Below the pieces are notes generated by a model. That model searched no databases, was not told the origin of the DNA, and worked only from the letters and a program-made list of their open reading frames with translations. From the NCBI GenBank assembly GCA_964595575.1, contig CAZQRA010000003.1, positions 1 to 64,000 on the forward strand: a stretch of DNA of 64,000 nt, given 5' to 3'. Shown here piece after piece: positions 25,547 to 33,894 of this stretch. Both the position numbers and the translations under genes were made by a program. Source of the stretch: PALSA-612 sp964595575 (GTDB lineage: Bacteria > Actinomycetota > Thermoleophilia > Gaiellales > Gaiellaceae). Positions within the stretch are counted from its first letter, which is position 1. Every line of letters starts with the position of its first letter.

Positions 25547-26790
25547 AGGTCCTGCTCGTCACCCTCTACTTCCCCCCCGCCGCCGGCGCCGGCGTGCAGC
25601 GGCCCCTCAAGCTGGCCACCCACCTTCCTGCCTTCGGCCTGGAGACCCACGTCCTCTGCCCCGACGATCCCCGCTGGCTCCATCGCGACGAGGAGCTGGC
25701 TCCCCCCAGCCAGGCCTGGGTGCACCGCGTTCGCTACCTAGGCCCGGAGGGGCGCCGTCCCGCCGAGGAGCTGCGGGGGAAGCGCGGGCTCGAGCGCCTG
25801 GCCCTGCAAGCCCGCCTCCTCGGGCGTCGGCTCCTCGTCCCCGACGAGAACGTGAGCTGGAACGTGACCTCCATCCCGGCGGCGGCCCGCCTCGTGCGCG
25901 AGGAGGGGATCGACGTCGTCATCACCACCTCGCCGCCTCCCTCGGTGCACCTGGTGGGCGCGGCGGCGAAGCGGTTGACGGGGGTGCGCTGGGTGGCCGA
26001 TCTTCGCGACTCGCTCCTTGCCCACCCCCACCGCCGCGACGATACCCTGGCCGCTCGGGCCAAGGAGAGGACCCGCCAGGCGGTGGCGGCCCTGGTGGCT
26101 CGGCGGGCGGACGCCATCGTGTGCGCGGCCGAGGCCATCGCCGAGGAGACCCGCTCGCTCAGGCCCCGGGGGCGGGTGGTGACGATCGCCAACGGCTGCG
26201 ACTTCGACGACGTGGCCGGCCTCGAGTACCGCCCCTCCCCCCGCTTCCGCATCACCCACACCGGCAGCTTCTTCGGCCGGCGCGATCCCCGCCCCTTCCT
26301 GACTGCCCTTGCCCAGTCGGGACTCGACGTCGTCGCCCGGTTCGTGGGCGACTTCCGATCCCGCGACCGGGAGTACGCGGAGCGGCTGGGCCTGGGGGAT
26401 CGCCTCCAGCTCATCCCCTACGCTCCCCGCCGTCAGGCCCTCGCCCTCCAGCGCGACTCCGAGGCCCTGCTCCTCCTCGTGCCCGAGGCGGGAGGGCGGG
26501 GCCGGGGCGTGCTCTCGGCCAAGGTGTTCGAGTACCTGGCTGCGGAGCGACCCATCCTCGCTGCCTGTCCCCCCGACGGCGCTGCCGCGGCCCTCGTCCG
26601 CGAGACTGGGGCCGGCATCGTCTGCCCTCCGGACGACGTGGAGGCCCTCAAGGCGGCCCTGGCAAGCCTGGTGGAGCGGTGGCGGGCGGGCGCCCTCGAC
26701 GGGGTGCGGCTGTCCCCCGAGCTTCGCGCCCGGCTCGACCGCAGGACGCGGGCGCGGGAGCTTGCCGACCTCCTCGCCACCCTGCCGTGA
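25543..26790 (+). CDS. GT4-family glycosyltransferase
   Basis: A 415-residue GT-B transferase. The N terminus VKVLLVTLYFPPAAGAGVQRP is the classic acceptor-domain start of WbpH/capsular GT4 proteins. THTGSFFGRRDPRPFL begins the donor domain, and GVLSAKVFEYLAAERPILA carries the conserved Glu region binding the nucleotide sugar. The GTG at 25543 lies in the upstream stop overlap. It likely adds one residue of the repeat unit built by this operon. Confidence 0.9.
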   Translation: MKVLLVTLYFPPAAGAGVQRPLKLATHLPAFGLETHVLCPDDPRWLHRDEELAPPSQAWVHRVRYLGPEGRRPAEELRGKRGLERLALQARLLGRRLLVPDENVSWNVTSIPAAARLVREEGIDVVITTSPPPSVHLVGAAAKRLTGVRWVADLRDSLLAHPHRRDDTLAARAKERTRQAVAALVARRADAIVCAAEAIAEETRSLRPRGRVVTIANGCDFDDVAGLEYRPSPRFRITHTGSFFGRRDPRPFLTALAQSGLDVVARFVGDFRSRDREYAERLGLGDRLQLIPYAPRRQALALQRDSEALLLLVPEAGGRGRGVLSAKVFEYLAAERPILAACPPDGAAAALVRETGAGIVCPPDDVEALKAALASLVERWRAGALDGVRLSPELRARLDRRTRARELADLLATLP

Positions 26791-28166
26791 AGCTGACGCG
26801 GTTCCTGTTCCTGGCCACCGTCTTCGCCGTCACCTTCGAGAAGGTGCGCTGGGAGGTGGCGGGGACGGTGAACCTGGCCGACCTCCTCGCCCTCGGGTTC
26901 CTCTGCGGCTACCTGGCCGATCGGGCCTGCCGGCGCGACTGGAGGCTTCCCCGCACCGCCCTCGTCGTCGTGGGCTTCCTGGCCGCGTTCCTGCTCGTAT
27001 ACCTCCTCGGCTTCTTCGATCTGACCAGCGCGCAGGCGGAATCCCAGTTCTGGAAGGGCCTCGTCAAGTTCGGCATCCACTTCCTCTTCCTGGTCCTGGG
27101 CGTCTCCTACCTTGCCCGCCGCTCCCAGCGCTTCTACCTGCAGACCCTGGCCGTGCTCGCCGCCGGCTTGGCCGTGAACGCCGCCTACGGCGTCCTCCAG
27201 CTCCTCGTCGCCCGCTCCGGGGGGAACCTGGACGCCACCGTGCTGTCGCCGCTCACCGGCGGCGCCAGCTCGATCAACGTGTACGGAGCCGTGGACGGGG
27301 CCAAGGTGTACCGGATGAACGCCCTCACCGGCGATCCCAACCACCTGGGCGTGATGCTGATCGTGCCCCTGCTCGTCCTCCTTCCCCTCTACCTCCGCTG
27401 GGAGCGGGGGAGCCGCTGGCGACCGCGCCTGGCCGTCCTGCTCGGCTTCCTGTTCGTGGTCGAGGTGGCCACCCTCTCCCGGAGCGGCCTGGCAGGGATT
27501 CTCGTGGGCTTGCTCGTCCTCGCCCTGCCCTACCGCCGCCACCTCGCCACCCGTAGCTTCTTGGGGCCGCTGGTCGGGGTGGTCGCTCTCTTGGGGGCGG
27601 TCGTCCTCAGCCGTCTCGACTACTTCCAGCGGGTCATCTCCTCGCGGCTCCAGACGGGGGGTCGATCCACGAGCGCCCACTTCGACGTCTACAGCTTCAT
27701 CCCCGACATCCTCCACCGGGAGCCGCTCTTTGGGCTTGGCCTCAACACCTTCTCCGTCTACTACGAGGAGGTGACAGGCCAGACCAACTGGGGCCCGCAC
27801 TCCTTCTACGTGGCCTTGATGGTGGAGACGGGTCTTGTGGGGACGGCCCTGTTCGGGGCCTTCCTGGTCTACCTCTTTGCCCGCCTAGCTGCCGCCCGCA
27901 GGCTGGGAAAGGCCCTCGCCGCCGCCGGCCATCCCGACGCCCGTCGCCTGCTCCCGCTCGCCTACGGCATGACCGCCGCGCTCGTGGGGACGATGGTGGC
28001 GAATGCCTTCTACCTCACCATGTCCTTCTACTACTTCTTCGCCTTCGCCATGCTCGTTCTCGCCTTGCCGCTCGTCTTTCACCCGCGTCCGACCACGGCG
28101 GTTGCAGCCGAGCTCCGCCCGGGTCTCCGCCCTCTGCCCCGAGCTGCTCCTGCGTCCGGGGGCTGA
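26787..28166 (+). CDS. O-antigen ligase/polymerase-like membrane protein
   Basis: A 459-residue protein with about eleven hydrophobic segments and O-antigen ligase family landmarks: LTGDPNHLG in the periplasmic-type loop, ATLSRSGLAGILVG, and the GLGLNTFS to HSFYVALMVETGLVGT segment. It would ligate or polymerise the glycan made by this operon. The GTG at 26787 overlaps the GT4 stop. The last 282 bases of the gene are antisense to the tail of the convergent GT87-like gene. Confidence 0.85.
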   Translation: MKLTRFLFLATVFAVTFEKVRWEVAGTVNLADLLALGFLCGYLADRACRRDWRLPRTALVVVGFLAAFLLVYLLGFFDLTSAQAESQFWKGLVKFGIHFLFLVLGVSYLARRSQRFYLQTLAVLAAGLAVNAAYGVLQLLVARSGGNLDATVLSPLTGGASSINVYGAVDGAKVYRMNALTGDPNHLGVMLIVPLLVLLPLYLRWERGSRWRPRLAVLLGFLFVVEVATLSRSGLAGILVGLLVLALPYRRHLATRSFLGPLVGVVALLGAVVLSRLDYFQRVISSRLQTGGRSTSAHFDVYSFIPDILHREPLFGLGLNTFSVYYEEVTGQTNWGPHSFYVALMVETGLVGTALFGAFLVYLFARLAAARRLGKALAAAGHPDARRLLPLAYGMTAALVGTMVANAFYLTMSFYYFFAFAMLVLALPLVFHPRPTTAVAAELRPGLRPLPRAAPASGG

Positions 28167-29369
28167 GAGGCGCGACGACAGCAGGAGCGCCGTTAGACCC
28201 GCTGTCAGGCCGGCAAAGGCGAGCCAATTGGCGATCTCGTCCAGGGGCCGCGCGGGATCGACGGTGTCGGCCAGCCAAAGAGCGGCGAGCACGGTCACCA
28301 AGGTAAAGCGGGGGAAGGGCACCGGCGCCGGTCTCTCCCAACTCCAGCGCGCGAGCTGAGGAAGCGTGAGCAGGAGAAAGGTCAGGCGGTAGTCCCAGTT
28401 GCGCATGACCGCGAAGCTCCCGGCGTAGACGGCCGCGCCCGCGATGAAGGCATCGGTCGCGAGCGAAGGCAGGTTGCCCCGCTCGTCTTGTCGCCTCCAG
28501 TCGACGAGCTTTTGCTGCCTCCAGCCGATGAGCGTCGCGGCGCCGCTGGCGAGGAGGAGAAGGAGCGGAGTCGCGAGGAGACCTACGGGCTCATCGCCGA
28601 GCGCTCCCCACACGTTCCGTGCGAGCCATCCCCGGAGGCTGTCCGGTCCCACCTCGGCTCCGTAGGAGAACCACGTCGCCTGGGGGACGACCCTGAAGAT
28701 CGTACGGACGTCGTCCAGGGTGACCAGCACGTAGGCGAGAAAGCCGAGCGCGACCGCTGCCAACCCAGCGAGGCGTCTGCGCTCTGCCTTCCGAAGCAGG
28801 ACGACCAGGGCGAAGGCAGGGAAGAGCTTGAGCATGGCCGTGAGGGTGAGCGCCCCGTGCCCCGCCATCCGCGCTGCCGAGCTCCGTCCGCGCAGGAGGA
28901 GGAGGGAGACGACGAGGAAGGCGAAGACGAGCAGGTCGGCGTTCCCGCGCTCCACCCCCAGCATGACCGGCGGCGAGACGAGCGCTGCGCCGACGACGAG
29001 GCCTTCCCAAAGGGAAGCGGCGCGGAGAAGGAGCGCCACGGCGGCGAGGAGCGCAAGGGCGGTGAGAAGGCCGAGGGCAACGGTGGCTTCCTGTCCGAGG
29101 CCCAAGAAGGCGGGGAGGAGCCACAGCTTGGGGTAGTTGGCCGGCCGACCGGTAGGGTCACAGGGGTTGCCGGCGAGGACCTCGATTCCCCTGCGCGTGC
29201 ACTCCCAAGCTGAGGTGATGGAGCGCATGTCGAGGAAGGCAGGCTGGAGGTCGGGGACGTAGAAGACGTCCCAGCGCGAGTGGCCGCCGAGGGCGATCAG
29301 AGCCAGGAAGTAGCCATAGACCACTGTCATGGCGAGCAAGCGGCCTCCGGGTCGGGCGAGGAGGGTCAT
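27885..29369 (-). CDS. GT87/DUF2029-like mannosyltransferase, with an antisense-derived tail
   Basis: A 494-residue polytopic protein with GT87 (DUF2029) features: an early acidic loop, YPKLWLLPAFLGLG, the VERGNADLLVFAFLVV helix and the AMLKLFPAFALVVLLRK segment. GT87 enzymes use polyprenyl-phosphate mannose. The membrane part ends near residue 400. The remaining 90 or so residues are highly charged (for example VKDERQGENEHGEGEE) and lie opposite the coding strand of the O-antigen ligase, so they look like read-through after loss of the original stop. The ATG at 29369 overlaps the upstream gene's stop. Confidence 0.78.
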   Translation of the reverse strand: MTLLARPGGRLLAMTVVYGYFLALIALGGHSRWDVFYVPDLQPAFLDMRSITSAWECTRRGIEVLAGNPCDPTGRPANYPKLWLLPAFLGLGQEATVALGLLTALALLAAVALLLRAASLWEGLVVGAALVSPPVMLGVERGNADLLVFAFLVVSLLLLRGRSSAARMAGHGALTLTAMLKLFPAFALVVLLRKAERRRLAGLAAVALGFLAYVLVTLDDVRTIFRVVPQATWFSYGAEVGPDSLRGWLARNVWGALGDEPVGLLATPLLLLLASGAATLIGWRQQKLVDWRRQDERGNLPSLATDAFIAGAAVYAGSFAVMRNWDYRLTFLLLTLPQLARWSWERPAPVPFPRFTLVTVLAALWLADTVDPARPLDEIANWLAFAGLTAGLTALLLSSRLSAPGRRSSSGQRAETRAELGCNRRGRTRVKDERQGENEHGEGEEVVEGHGEVEGIRHHRPHERGGHAVGEREQATGVGMAGGGEGLSQPAGGS

Positions 29370-31384
29370 GGTCGGGTGCGGAGCTCGGGCCGGGACTTGA
29401 CGAGGGTGCCCTTGGCGTCCCAGAAGTCGCCGTAGGCGTCGAGCCAAAGCCCGAGCGCAGGAAGGAAGCGCCGCCGAGGCGGATTCTCCACTCTGTTCCC
29501 GAACAGGTCGTAGTATCCACCGTCCCTGGTCTTGAAGTAGCCCGTCCAGGGGTCGTAGCGGGCGTGGGGATGGTCGTAGGGTCGGTCGACGCCCTCGCCG
29601 GCGATCAGCTTGAACAGGGCGAGATTGGGGTCGCTGGTGCGAGGGAGGGGTTCCACGAGGTACCGGCCTCCCACGCCCAGCATGCGCCAAGCGCGGCGCG
29701 GCCTCGGGCTCCGCTCGGCGCTCGTAAGGAGGTAGGCGAAGCGCAGGCCGCGCTCCTGGCTGACTCGGCGCGCCGAGGGAGCGTCAGGGAGGAAACGATA
29801 CGGGTAGGGAGGCTTGAAGGAGATAAAGGTCTCTCCCAGGCCGAGCCAGCGGACGTCGGCGAGGGTGTCGATGTCGGTGAGCACCACCTGGCCAGGTCGC
29901 AGGAGACCGCGCACCATGCGCTCGGCGGCGAGGGCCCGCCCCTCTTGAGCGCGCGCCGCTCGCGCCTCGTGGGTGACGTCCTCGAGCTGGGGGAGGAAGA
30001 CGTACGCGACGAGCACGGCCGCTGTCGCTGCGCCGAGAAGGCCGCGGCGGCGAAGAAGCCACAGGGCGGCCGGAATGGAAAGGACGAAGGCGGGGGCGAA
30101 GTAGTGCCAGGTGCCGAGCCGGGCGGCGGCCATGGTACCCGTCGTGGCGGCGCCTGCGTACCACAGCGCGGGGGCCGGCTGGCGGTGGGCGATCCCGACG
30201 GCGGCGGCGAGGGTGGCGACGGCGAAGACCATGAGCGCCTGGCGCAGGGGCCAGCGGCCCAAGAGCCCCCAGTCGATGGCGAAAGGCTCGACGCTCTCGT
30301 TGATGCCGCCCCCCGTCAGCCCTTGCTCGATCTTCCAGAGCATGAGGAGCCCGTCGTCGAGAAAGAAGGTGGCGGGAGCGATCATGCCTCCCGCCAAAAG
30401 CAGGCCGAGCGCGGCAACGAACGGACTGAAAAGGCGGGCAGGCCAGGAATCTGGCGCCAGCCATGCCAGCGTGAGGGAGAGCAGAGCGTAACCGCTGAAG
30501 AGGACAGCCGCGCCGGCGAACAGGCGGTGCTCGAAGGCGTAGGTGTCCAAGGGGAAACGGGAGCGGTTGAAGGTGACGGCCAGGGCGAGCCAGCCGGCGG
30601 CCAAGGGGATCAGGAGCCGTCTCCGTCTGCGCAGGCAAGCCCAGGAGCGGGCGGCAAGCTTGCGGGGCCAGCCCTGAGCGGGAGGGCGAAGAAGCAGCGC
30701 GAGGCCGAGGGGCACGAGCAGGCCGGCGGCATGCATCTTCACCGTGATGGTGAAGCCGAGGAGGGCGGCAGACAGGGCATAGAGGGTGGCGTCGCGCCGC
30801 TCTGCTGCTCGGACGATGAGGTAGCCGACGAGGAGGACGAGGCCGGCGAGCAGAACGTCTGGCCGGTACTGGATCGCCATTCTGGAGAGACCCGGCGCCG
30901 CCGTCCACATGAGCCCGCCGGCGAGCCCCCAGCCCCAGTGCCCGAGGAAGCGACTGCAGACGACGAAGGCAACTCCTGCCCCGAAGAGGTAGAAGAAGAC
31001 GGCGTACGTCCGCCAATAGGCGCGCGAGGCGTCCAGGTCGAGCATGCGCTCGGCGGCGAAGGCGTGAGGGCTTTGGTCCCGACCGAGGATCTTGTCGGCC
31101 AGGTAGTGGATCTCGAAGGTGACCGCCATCAGGGTCTGCAGGGGAAAGCCCGGATGGTCGAGGTAGAAGGTGTGCTCTCCCGCCATGAGGTTGGCGGCGG
31201 AGGCGACGTAGGTAGCGTCGGCGTCTGCGTAGACCCACCACGGGCTCCTGATCGGCTGCGAGAGGGCGAAGCCGAGCGCGACCGCCAGGGTCGCCGCCAG
31301 GGCCAGTCGTTCCTGCCGCGCGACCAGACGCGACGCCGCTACGAGGAGGGAGCGGCTCGGAAGACGGAAACTCGAAACATCCAA
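29366..31384 (-). CDS. GT39/PMT-like membrane glycosyltransferase with extracytoplasmic C-terminal domain
   Basis: A 672-residue protein with about eleven hydrophobic segments, then roughly 200 residues of soluble domain. The first external loop has YADADATYVASAANLMAG, fitting the acidic catalytic motif of PMT-like GT-C transferases, followed by FYLDHPGFPLQTLM. The C-terminal part (VVLTDIDTLADVRWLG onward) is likely extracytoplasmic. The in-frame start is a TTG at 31384 overlapping the preceding gene by 46 bases; a later start is possible. It is coupled to the GT87-like gene by an ATGA overlap. Confidence 0.75.
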   Translation of the reverse strand: MDVSSFRLPSRSLLVAASRLVARQERLALAATLAVALGFALSQPIRSPWWVYADADATYVASAANLMAGEHTFYLDHPGFPLQTLMAVTFEIHYLADKILGRDQSPHAFAAERMLDLDASRAYWRTYAVFFYLFGAGVAFVVCSRFLGHWGWGLAGGLMWTAAPGLSRMAIQYRPDVLLAGLVLLVGYLIVRAAERRDATLYALSAALLGFTITVKMHAAGLLVPLGLALLLRPPAQGWPRKLAARSWACLRRRRRLLIPLAAGWLALAVTFNRSRFPLDTYAFEHRLFAGAAVLFSGYALLSLTLAWLAPDSWPARLFSPFVAALGLLLAGGMIAPATFFLDDGLLMLWKIEQGLTGGGINESVEPFAIDWGLLGRWPLRQALMVFAVATLAAAVGIAHRQPAPALWYAGAATTGTMAAARLGTWHYFAPAFVLSIPAALWLLRRRGLLGAATAAVLVAYVFLPQLEDVTHEARAARAQEGRALAAERMVRGLLRPGQVVLTDIDTLADVRWLGLGETFISFKPPYPYRFLPDAPSARRVSQERGLRFAYLLTSAERSPRPRRAWRMLGVGGRYLVEPLPRTSDPNLALFKLIAGEGVDRPYDHPHARYDPWTGYFKTRDGGYYDLFGNRVENPPRRRFLPALGLWLDAYGDFWDAKGTLVKSRPELRTRP

Positions 31385-32832
31385 AACGCGACGACCGTCA
31401 TCCGCAACAGGAGGAGCCCGTGGCGGAAGCGGCTGATGTTGGAGCGGCCGTAGGTGCGGGGACCGTAGCGTACGGGGAGGTCGACGATGCGCAGGCCGAG
31501 CCTGCCGGCGCCGAGGAGGAGCTCAAAGTCGCCGAAGGGGTCGAAGTCCCCAAGGGGAGAACGGGAGGCGGCGATGCGCTGGTAGTCGCGGCGAAGGAGG
31601 GCCTTGGTGCCGCAAAGGGTGTCCTTCACATGTTGGCCCATGAGGAGCCTGAGCGCCAGCGAGAAGAGGCGATTGCCGACCAAGTTGAGGAAGCGCATGG
31701 CTCCAGGAGGGAGGTCGTACACGAGGCGGGAGCCGTTGATGAGCTCGCCCCGTCCCTGCGTGAGGGCCTGGTAGAACTTGGGCAGGTCCTCGGGGGCGAC
31801 GGTGAGGTCGCCGTCGAGGATCATGAGCACCTCGTGCTTGGCATGGGCGAAGCCGGCTCGGACGGCATCGGCCTTGCCCTGCCCAGGTTGGACGAGGAGG
31901 GTGAGGTCGCGCTCGGGATGGAGGCGGATCTGCCGCTCGATCTCCTGCCTCGTCCCGTCGACCGAGCCGCCCTCGACGAAGATGATCTCGGTCGCCTTTC
32001 CCATGTGGGGCACCCGGCGCACCACCTCGGCCACGTTGCCGGCCTCGTTCCGACAGGGGCAGATGACGGAGACGGAGAGCTCCCCCAGGGGCTGGCTCGA
32101 CGGGCGGGCGAGGATCCACCACGTCAGGCACAGGTAGTTGAAGGGCCAGAGCGAGCCGAGGAAGCCGTTGAGGAGCACGGTCAGGCCCGGGATCTGCGTC
32201 GGTACGAGGATGCGACGGGCGTGGGCCACGACCTCGAAGCCGGTCAGGCGGAGGAGGTTGGCGACGTCCTCGGCGGCGACCCAGTTTCGGATCGGCTTTG
32301 GCGCCTTCAAGCCCAGCGCCTCCGCGCAGCGGATGAGGGGACGCCAGAGCTGGCTGTAGGAGTTGACGAGGACCCGCGTTCCGGGATGGCAGTGGGCGGC
32401 CACCCGCTCGAACAAGCGGAGGAGGTCGTGGACGTAGGGAACGAGGTCGGAGAGGAGGATGTAGTCGAAGGTGGTACCGAGCTCGAGGTCCTCTCCGGCT
32501 GCGACCAGGAACTGAAGGTGAGGGTGGCGGCGGCGGGCAAGCTCGACCATGCCGGGGCTGACATCCACTCCCACTCCCAGGGACGGCTGCACGGCGGCCA
32601 GGAGGTCGCCGGCCCCGCAGCCGATCTCGAGCACCCGCGCTCCGGGCGGGACGTGGAAGCGGGCGATAGCGCCCACCAGCCGGTGGTAGCCGCGGCTTCG
32701 GCGCCGCCAGTGCTCCTCGACAGCGGCGAAGTCGTCGAAGAAGGATGCTATCTCCCGGTACTCCCGCTCCCAACGATACGGCGCGGTCTCTGGGGCTGTC
32801 TGCACCGGGCGATCGTACTCGACGTCGGGCAT
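31339..32832 (-). CDS. Fusion of SAM methyltransferase and GT2 glycosyltransferase
   Basis: A 497-residue two-domain protein. Residues about 45-220 form a class I SAM-dependent methyltransferase with motif I RVLEIGCGAGDLLAA and LLSDLVPYVHDLL. Residues about 255-497 form a DPM1-like GT2 domain with VSVICPCRNEAGNVAEV, the DxD region ILDGDLTVAPEDLPKF and TLCGTKALLRRDY. The GT domain resembles dolichol-phosphate-sugar synthases, which would supply polyprenyl-phosphate sugar to the two GT-C enzymes encoded just downstream. The ATG at 32832 is preferred to one 16 codons earlier. Only nine bases separate it from the divergent GT4 gene. Confidence 0.85.
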   Translation of the reverse strand: MPDVEYDRPVQTAPETAPYRWEREYREIASFFDDFAAVEEHWRRRSRGYHRLVGAIARFHVPPGARVLEIGCGAGDLLAAVQPSLGVGVDVSPGMVELARRRHPHLQFLVAAGEDLELGTTFDYILLSDLVPYVHDLLRLFERVAAHCHPGTRVLVNSYSQLWRPLIRCAEALGLKAPKPIRNWVAAEDVANLLRLTGFEVVAHARRILVPTQIPGLTVLLNGFLGSLWPFNYLCLTWWILARPSSQPLGELSVSVICPCRNEAGNVAEVVRRVPHMGKATEIIFVEGGSVDGTRQEIERQIRLHPERDLTLLVQPGQGKADAVRAGFAHAKHEVLMILDGDLTVAPEDLPKFYQALTQGRGELINGSRLVYDLPPGAMRFLNLVGNRLFSLALRLLMGQHVKDTLCGTKALLRRDYQRIAASRSPLGDFDPFGDFELLLGAGRLGLRIVDLPVRYGPRTYGRSNISRFRHGLLLLRMTVVAFWMFRVSVFRAAPSS

Positions 32833-32841
32833 GCTTGGCCT

Positions 32842-33894
32842 GTGCGGGTCCTTGTGCTCACTACCTCCTACCCGCGGCACGGGGACGACGTGGCCGGCGG
32901 CTTCGTGCGGGACGCGGTGGAGCGGCTACGGGCGGCCGGGGTCGAGGTGGAGGTGGTGTCGCCGGCCACCTTCTCCCACTTCGGCCTCGCCTACGGCCAC
33001 GGCATCGTCGGCAACCTGCGCCGCCGGCCTGCCCGCGCTGTCCTGCTCCCCGCCTTCCTCGCCGCCTACGCCCGGGCGGCGCGACGGGCGGCGCGATCGG
33101 TCGACCTCGTCCACGCCCACTGGCTTCCCTCGGCCCTGGCAGCGTCCGCTACCGGAAAGCCCTACGTGGTCCAGCTGTGGGGAACGGACGTCGAGCTTGC
33201 CCGGCGCGCCCCGACCCTGTCCTCGTGGCTCTTGCGGCGGGCGCGGCTCGTCCTCGCTCCCTCGCGGGCTCTGGCCCAGGAGGCCCTGCGGCTGGGAGCG
33301 AGAAAGGTGCGGATGGTGGCAAGCGGAGTTTCCCTCCCCGAGCGGGTGGGGCCGCCCCAAGAGCCGCCCCACGTCCTGTTCGTGGGCAGGCTCTCCCCGG
33401 AGAAGGGAGTGGAGGAGCTGGCGGCCGCGACCGAGGGCCTGCCCCGGGTGGTAGTCGGCGATGGCCCCCTGCGGCGGGCGGTGCCCGACGCCGTCGGCTT
33501 CGTGCCGCCGGGGGAGCTCGGCCGCTACTACGAGCGGGCGGCCCTCGTCTGCTGCCCTTCTCGGCGGGAAGGGTACGGCGTGGTCGCCCGGGAGGCGATG
33601 GCCTACGGCCGGCCGGTGGTCGCCTCGGCGGTGGGGGGTCTTCTGGACGCGGTCGAGCACGAGGTCACAGGCCTGCTCGTCCCCCCCGGCAACGCGCGGG
33701 CCCTACGGCGGGCGCTGGAGCGGCTCCTCGCCAGCCCTGGGCTGCGCGAGCGGCTGGGCCGAGCCGCGCGCGAGCGAGCCCACGAGTGCTTCTCCTGGGA
33801 GGTCGCGACCGCCTCCCTCCTTGCCGCCTACGAGGAGGCCCTCGCCGGGAGGCCGAGGGCGGATCGCCCGCTCAGCCCTGCCGCTCCAGCCTGA
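32842..33894 (+). CDS. GT4-family glycosyltransferase
   Basis: A 350-residue GT-B enzyme. It opens with VRVLVLTTSYPRHGDDVAGGF, has LVHAHWLPSALAA in the acceptor domain, HVLFVGRLSPEKGVEEL at the start of the donor domain, and the EX7E-like region RREGYGVVAREAMAYGRPVV. It is the only plus-strand gene in a minus-strand block, starting nine bases from its divergent neighbour, so its promoter must lie inside that gene. Its end overlaps the next minus gene by 23 bases. Confidence 0.9.
   Translation: MRVLVLTTSYPRHGDDVAGGFVRDAVERLRAAGVEVEVVSPATFSHFGLAYGHGIVGNLRRRPARAVLLPAFLAAYARAARRAARSVDLVHAHWLPSALAASATGKPYVVQLWGTDVELARRAPTLSSWLLRRARLVLAPSRALAQEALRLGARKVRMVASGVSLPERVGPPQEPPHVLFVGRLSPEKGVEELAAATEGLPRVVVGDGPLRRAVPDAVGFVPPGELGRYYERAALVCCPSRREGYGVVAREAMAYGRPVVASAVGGLLDAVEHEVTGLLVPPGNARALRRALERLLASPGLRERLGRAARERAHECFSWEVATASLLAAYEEALAGRPRADRPLSPAAPA

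Noticed and set aside
29564..31453. 629-codon open frame on the plus strand
   Set aside because: Antisense of the GT39-like membrane gene; charged, repetitive composition without domains.
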